Of a DNA stretch of 64,000 bases, positions 60,931-64,000 are shown one piece after another. Each line of letters starts with the position of its first letter. Position 1 is the first letter of the stretch. A model generated the notes under the pieces. That model saw only the letters and a list, made by a program, of their open reading frames with translations. It made no database searches and had not been told where the DNA came from. The position numbers and the translations under genes are program-made. Source of the DNA: Palsa-892 sp963751615 (GTDB lineage: Bacteria; Pseudomonadota; Alphaproteobacteria; Rhizobiales; Xanthobacteraceae); NCBI GenBank assembly GCA_963751615.1, contig CAVVVG010000005.1, forward strand, positions 1,364,001-1,428,000, in the 5' to 3' direction.

Positions 60931-61887
60931 CTAAGTGGCGGGCACATATTCGTAGCCGTTCGCGAGTTTCTCGATATGGCCGTATCCGGGAAACGGAAAG
61001 TGATAGCCTTGCACGATCATGCGGTCGGCACTAACCCAGTCAAGAATGCGTTTGCGCGTTTCGACGGCCATCGGCCCATCCTGATCGACGATCGACTGCC
61101 ACTCGGGATGACGCACGAATAGCGCGGGGTGATTCGTCGTATCACACAAGACAAACAGCGACTGATTGTCGTCAGATATGATGTAGGCGGTGTGGCCTGG
61201 CGTATGGCCGTAGGCCGGAACCGAGACGATGCCTGGCGCGACCTCCTTACCGGGCTGGAAGCGTTTCAAGTTTCTCGCGATGTCACTGAAGATCCGTCGC
61301 GAGTTTAGAAAATATCCTTTGAGATTATCCTTGGCTTGGCGGAGATTTCTATCTTCCATCCAGTAGGCCCATTCTGGCGCAGGCACAGTAATTTCCGCGT
61401 TGGGGAAGACGAGCTCATCGTCCTTGGTCTTGATTCCATTGATGTGATCGGGGTGGAAATTGGAAATTAGGATCGTATCGATGTCCTTTTCCGAAATCCC
61501 TGCCGCCCTGAGATTGGCGACAAGCGAACCGGCGGTCGGTGCGATCTGGCCGCCACTGCCGGTATCGATCAGCACGAATCTTTTCCCAGTATTGACGACC
61601 AGTGCTGTGAACGGGGTCGGCAGAATATGCGTCGGCATGGACGCATCCGACATAACGCTCTGCACGTCGGGAAAAAATGCGTTTCGCACGAACTTGTCGT
61701 CAATCGGACGGTTCCAAATGCCGTCATCGATGGCAGTCAACTCGAAGTTTCCGATCTTGTACCGATAAAAACCTGAGGCTCGCTGGCCTGCGAAGGCCGT
61801 AGCTGCCCGATATTGCAGCGGAAACAAAGCAGCACCGGTGGCGATGCCACCGCTAACGAAGTTACGGCGGTTAATTTTAGTTACCAT
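60931..61887 (-). CDS. Metallo-beta-lactamase-fold hydrolase with altered metal motif
   Basis: A 318-residue exported metallo-hydrolase with a Tat-type leader (INRRNFVSGGIATGAALF). The metal motif, usually HxHxDH, reads NFHPDH at 143-148: the first histidine is Asn143, while His145, Asp147 and His148 are kept. Further ligands are visible in YGHTPGHTA near 226 and LCDTTNHP near 247. Relatives include quorum-quenching lactonases and methyl-parathion-hydrolase-like enzymes. The loss of one zinc-1 ligand may change activity. No co-transcribed gene; 118 bp separate it from the TPR gene. Confidence 0.8.
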   Translation of the reverse strand: MVTKINRRNFVSGGIATGAALFPLQYRAATAFAGQRASGFYRYKIGNFELTAIDDGIWNRPIDDKFVRNAFFPDVQSVMSDASMPTHILPTPFTALVVNTGKRFVLIDTGSGGQIAPTAGSLVANLRAAGISEKDIDTILISNFHPDHINGIKTKDDELVFPNAEITVPAPEWAYWMEDRNLRQAKDNLKGYFLNSRRIFSDIARNLKRFQPGKEVAPGIVSVPAYGHTPGHTAYIISDDNQSLFVLCDTTNHPALFVRHPEWQSIVDQDGPMAVETRKRILDWVSADRMIVQGYHFPFPGYGHIEKLANGYEYVPAT

Positions 61888-61926
61888 GATGTGCCAGCAA
61901 AGTTACCACTTAAGGTCATGGAAAGC

Positions 61927-61974
61927 ATGCTCCTTCATTCGCCTTTTAACATGCTATTTCATTTGCCTTTCAAC
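61927..61974. repeat. Tandem 24-bp duplication upstream of cpaB
   Basis: Two adjacent 24-bp copies, each beginning ATGCT and ending AAC (61927-61950 and 61951-61974), differ at about five positions. They lie in the 189-bp region between the divergent MBL-fold gene and cpaB and could be direct-repeat regulator sites or a replication-slippage duplication. Confidence 0.45.
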
Positions 61975-62076
61975 ATGAATCAAAGACTTGAAAAAATTGC
62001 GATAATTCGACGAAACCTGAAAACACTTATTAGACATGACTGATGGATGATCGCCCCCGAACGAAGGGGAAGTAAA

Positions 62077-62943
62077 GTGCGCATCAGCACCGTCATCATG
62101 GTTGTTCTCGCCGGCGTCTTCGGCCTGCTCGCAGTTTTCGTCGCGCAGATGTGGCTGAGCCGCCAGGACGAAATGCGCTCGAAGAGTATGCATTCGGATG
62201 CGAAACCTCCTGCGATGCGCACGGTCGTCGTCGCCAATGCACCGCTGCGTTTTGGAACGCCGCTTGCCAATGGATTGCTGCGCGAAGTTGCGTGGCCTGA
62301 GGGCGCTGTTCCCGAAGGTTCGTTTTCCTCAATCAACGAGATGCTTTCTCCCGGCAAACGCATCGTACTCGCGCCGATTGAACCGAATGAGCCCGTGCTT
62401 GCCCCAAAATTGACTGGTCCCGGCCAGCGCGCGACTCTTTCAGCTACGCTCGCGCCCGGCATGAAGGCAGTCACCGTGCGTGTCAACGATATCGAAGGTG
62501 TCGCCGGTTTCGTGTTACCCGGTGACCGGGTCGATATTCTCCTGACACGCCGTGCCGACAAGTCCGGCATGACGGACGTGGTACTCCAAAATACCCGCGT
62601 GCTTGCGATCGATCAGCTTGCTGATGAACGCACCGACAAGCCCGCGGTCGTTAAGGCCGTGACGCTCGAAGTCGATACTGCCGCCGCCCAAAAGCTCACG
62701 CTTTCAGGTCAGCTTGGAACACTTTCGCTCGCGCTCCGCAAAGCAGGCGAAGCGACGACTGAGGATAACCGCCGGATTTCAGCCGACGATCTGGGTCGCA
62801 ATGTCGCGCCGGCCGCCGGCCCAAAAAAATTCACGACAATTACGGTGACGCGCGCCGGAAAAAAAGAAGACATCAGCGTTCCATCGGAACCTGTCGCCCA
62901 CCGGGAAACCAGCGATCTCGGTAACGCGGCGGTTCAGCAATAA
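62077..62943 (+). CDS. cpaB: Flp/Tad pilus assembly protein CpaB (RcpC)
   Basis: A protein of about 288 residues with one N-terminal membrane helix (STVIMVVLAGVFGLLAVFVA), an SAF domain (about 50-115; VVANAPLRFGTPLANGLL) and the RcpC/CpaB domain (about 120-215; KAVTVRVNDIEGVAGFVLPG, then GDRVDILLT). The GTG at 62077 is preferred because AAGGGG stands seven bases upstream and the membrane helix follows directly; an ATG at 62047 is the alternative. It is thought to act in the periplasm with the CpaC secretin for Flp pilus export. First visible gene of a cpa operon. Confidence 0.88.
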   Translation: MRISTVIMVVLAGVFGLLAVFVAQMWLSRQDEMRSKSMHSDAKPPAMRTVVVANAPLRFGTPLANGLLREVAWPEGAVPEGSFSSINEMLSPGKRIVLAPIEPNEPVLAPKLTGPGQRATLSATLAPGMKAVTVRVNDIEGVAGFVLPGDRVDILLTRRADKSGMTDVVLQNTRVLAIDQLADERTDKPAVVKAVTLEVDTAAAQKLTLSGQLGTLSLALRKAGEATTEDNRRISADDLGRNVAPAAGPKKFTTITVTRAGKKEDISVPSEPVAHRETSDLGNAAVQQ

Positions 62944-62973
62944 GAGAAGAAACAGGGAATTGGGGGAGGCAAT

Positions 62974-64000
62974 AATGAAAAACAGGACAGGACAAGCGGG
63001 CAATGCCGCCGTTCGGAAGCGGCTCGCTCGCTCTTCGCTCATTTTAACGTTGATTTCGACATTGATTGTCGCGGGAGCGACATGCTTATCGCCAGTCTTG
63101 GTTACAGGTGCTTTTGCGCAGCCACGCACGATCGAGCTTGGCGGCAAGAAAAAGACTACGAGTATCACCATTCCGATCGGAAAATCGGAAGACGTGCGGA
63201 CCGACGCTCCCTTCATGGAGGTTATGGTCGGCGATCCGGAAATAGCGGATGTCAGCCCGCTGACCGACCGTTCGATCTCGGTGCTTGGTAAGAAGATCGG
63301 CACGACCCGTGTGTCGATTTATTCCGAGGGTAAGAATCTGGTCGGCATTTTTGATGTCGAGGTTTCCTACGACGTCTCGAAGCTCTCATCTGAAATCGCC
63401 CGCCAGTTCCCGAAGGCGCATATCCGCGTATCCTCGGTGAACGGTCGTATTCTGCTTTCCGGCACATCACCGGACGCTGTCACGCTTGATCGCGTGGTCA
63501 CGATGGCGAAGCAGTTCGGTCCGGACATTATTAATTCCGTCGGCATAACGCAACCGCAACAGGTAATGCTCGAAGTTCGGTTTGTTGAAGCGTCACGTAC
63601 GGCAGCTCGCGAGCTCGGCGTAAACTGGAAGATCCTTGGCAAAAGCGCGAGCCTCATAACTGGCACTGGCGGCCTACTCTCGAACAGCACGCCGTTTGGT
63701 ACGATTATGGCGACACTTCTGGGAAACGGCATTCAGGCTGATCCGCTGATTCAGGCGCTCGAAGACCGTGGTGTTGCTCGTCGACTCGCTGAACCGAACC
63801 TCGTGGCGCTTTCCGGCGACACGGCAAGCTTTCTGGCCGGTGGCGAATTTCCTTTTCCGGTTCAGGGCCAGCTCAATCAGATTTCGATCGAGTTCAAAAA
63901 ATTCGGTGTTGGCCTCGCGTTTACTCCCACAGTGCTCTCCAACGGTCTGATCAATCTAAAGATCGAGCCGGAAGTGAGCCAGATCGACCCGGTCAATACA
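62974..64000 (+). CDS. cpaC: Flp/Tad pilus secretin CpaC (RcpA), truncated by window end
   Basis: The first 342 codons of the outer-membrane secretin of the Tad/Flp pilus. GGGGGAGG precedes the ATG at 62974. A signal peptide (LILTLISTLIVAGATCL, cleaved after GAFAQ) is followed by a pilus-biogenesis N-domain (MEVMVGDPEIADVSPLTDR), a BON-like domain (HIRVSSVNGRILLSGTS) and the beginning of the secretin domain (QQVMLEVRFVEASRTAARELG; ARRLAEPNLVALSGDTASFL; GGEFPFP). The gene continues past the right edge. It is 30 bp downstream of cpaB in the same operon. Confidence 0.92.

Noticed and set aside
1..64000. tRNA, rRNA, CRISPR arrays, insertion sequences or phage genes
   Set aside because: Read for on both strands; no cloverleaf-like gene, spaced repeat array, transposase or integrase was recognised.

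Overview
The window looks like chromosomal DNA from a metabolically versatile Gram-negative alphaproteobacterium, most likely in the Hyphomicrobiales (a relative of Rhodopseudomonas, Bradyrhizobium or Xanthobacteraceae). This is inferred from a pim-type dicarboxylate operon, a box benzoate cluster, several Liv-type ABC transporters, a Cpa/Flp pilus locus running off the right edge, and dense coding with short ATGA overlaps. No rRNA, tRNA, CRISPR, prophage or insertion sequence was seen.

Layout. 1-4.6 kb: membrane-bound, Tat-exported formate dehydrogenase fdhABC. 4.6-8 kb: an atypical M24 peptidase homologue, an RMD1/DUF155 membrane protein, a cupin, and a 445-bp noncoding stretch with strong palindromes. 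8-11 kb: a three-gene oxidoreductase/hydrolase operon preceded by the decayed tail of an acyl-CoA ligase. 11-13.7 kb: a histidine phosphatase, a free-standing biotin carrier protein, and a divergent carboxyltransferase with no biotin carboxylase nearby. 13.7-19.4 kb: a beta-oxidation operon in the order pimF-B-C-D, without pimA. 19.6-26.5 kb: an IclR regulator, a five-gene Liv transporter and a MetE-like protein. 26.5-37 kb: one long leftward operon coding for an ECF sigma factor, a small membrane protein (putative anti-sigma), a periplasmic metal-sensor-like protein, an outer-membrane factor and an MdtABC-type RND pump. 37-43 kb: an aldehyde dehydrogenase, an aspartate dehydrogenase, a membrane cNMP-binding protein divergent from a CHASE2 adenylate cyclase, and a DUF3307 protein. 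43-60.3 kb: the aerobic benzoate (box) locus. 60.3-64 kb: a TPR protein, a metallo-beta-lactamase-fold protein, and cpaB/cpaC (cpaC is cut by the window end).

How it fits together. Benzoate would be imported by the 56-60 kb Liv transporter, activated by BclA to benzoyl-CoA, epoxidised by BoxAB and ring-opened by BoxC. That releases formate and 3,4-dehydroadipyl-CoA semialdehyde. Formate could be oxidised by FdhABC at the left end, and the C6 dicarboxyl-CoA could enter beta-oxidation of the Pim type. No dedicated boxD is seen beside the box genes; the aldehyde dehydrogenase at 37-38.6 kb is only a candidate. A BoxR-type regulator (XRE HTH fused to a shikimate-kinase fold) sits in the locus. 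TGCA-N6-TGCA operators lie over the putative -10 boxes of boxC and bclA/boxR, and a one-base variant lies in front of the transporter operon, which suggests a single benzoyl-CoA-responsive regulon. Downstream of boxCBA, in the same direction, lie a DapA-like, an IlvD-like and an orphan molybdenum-hydroxylase large-subunit gene whose link to benzoate is unexplained.
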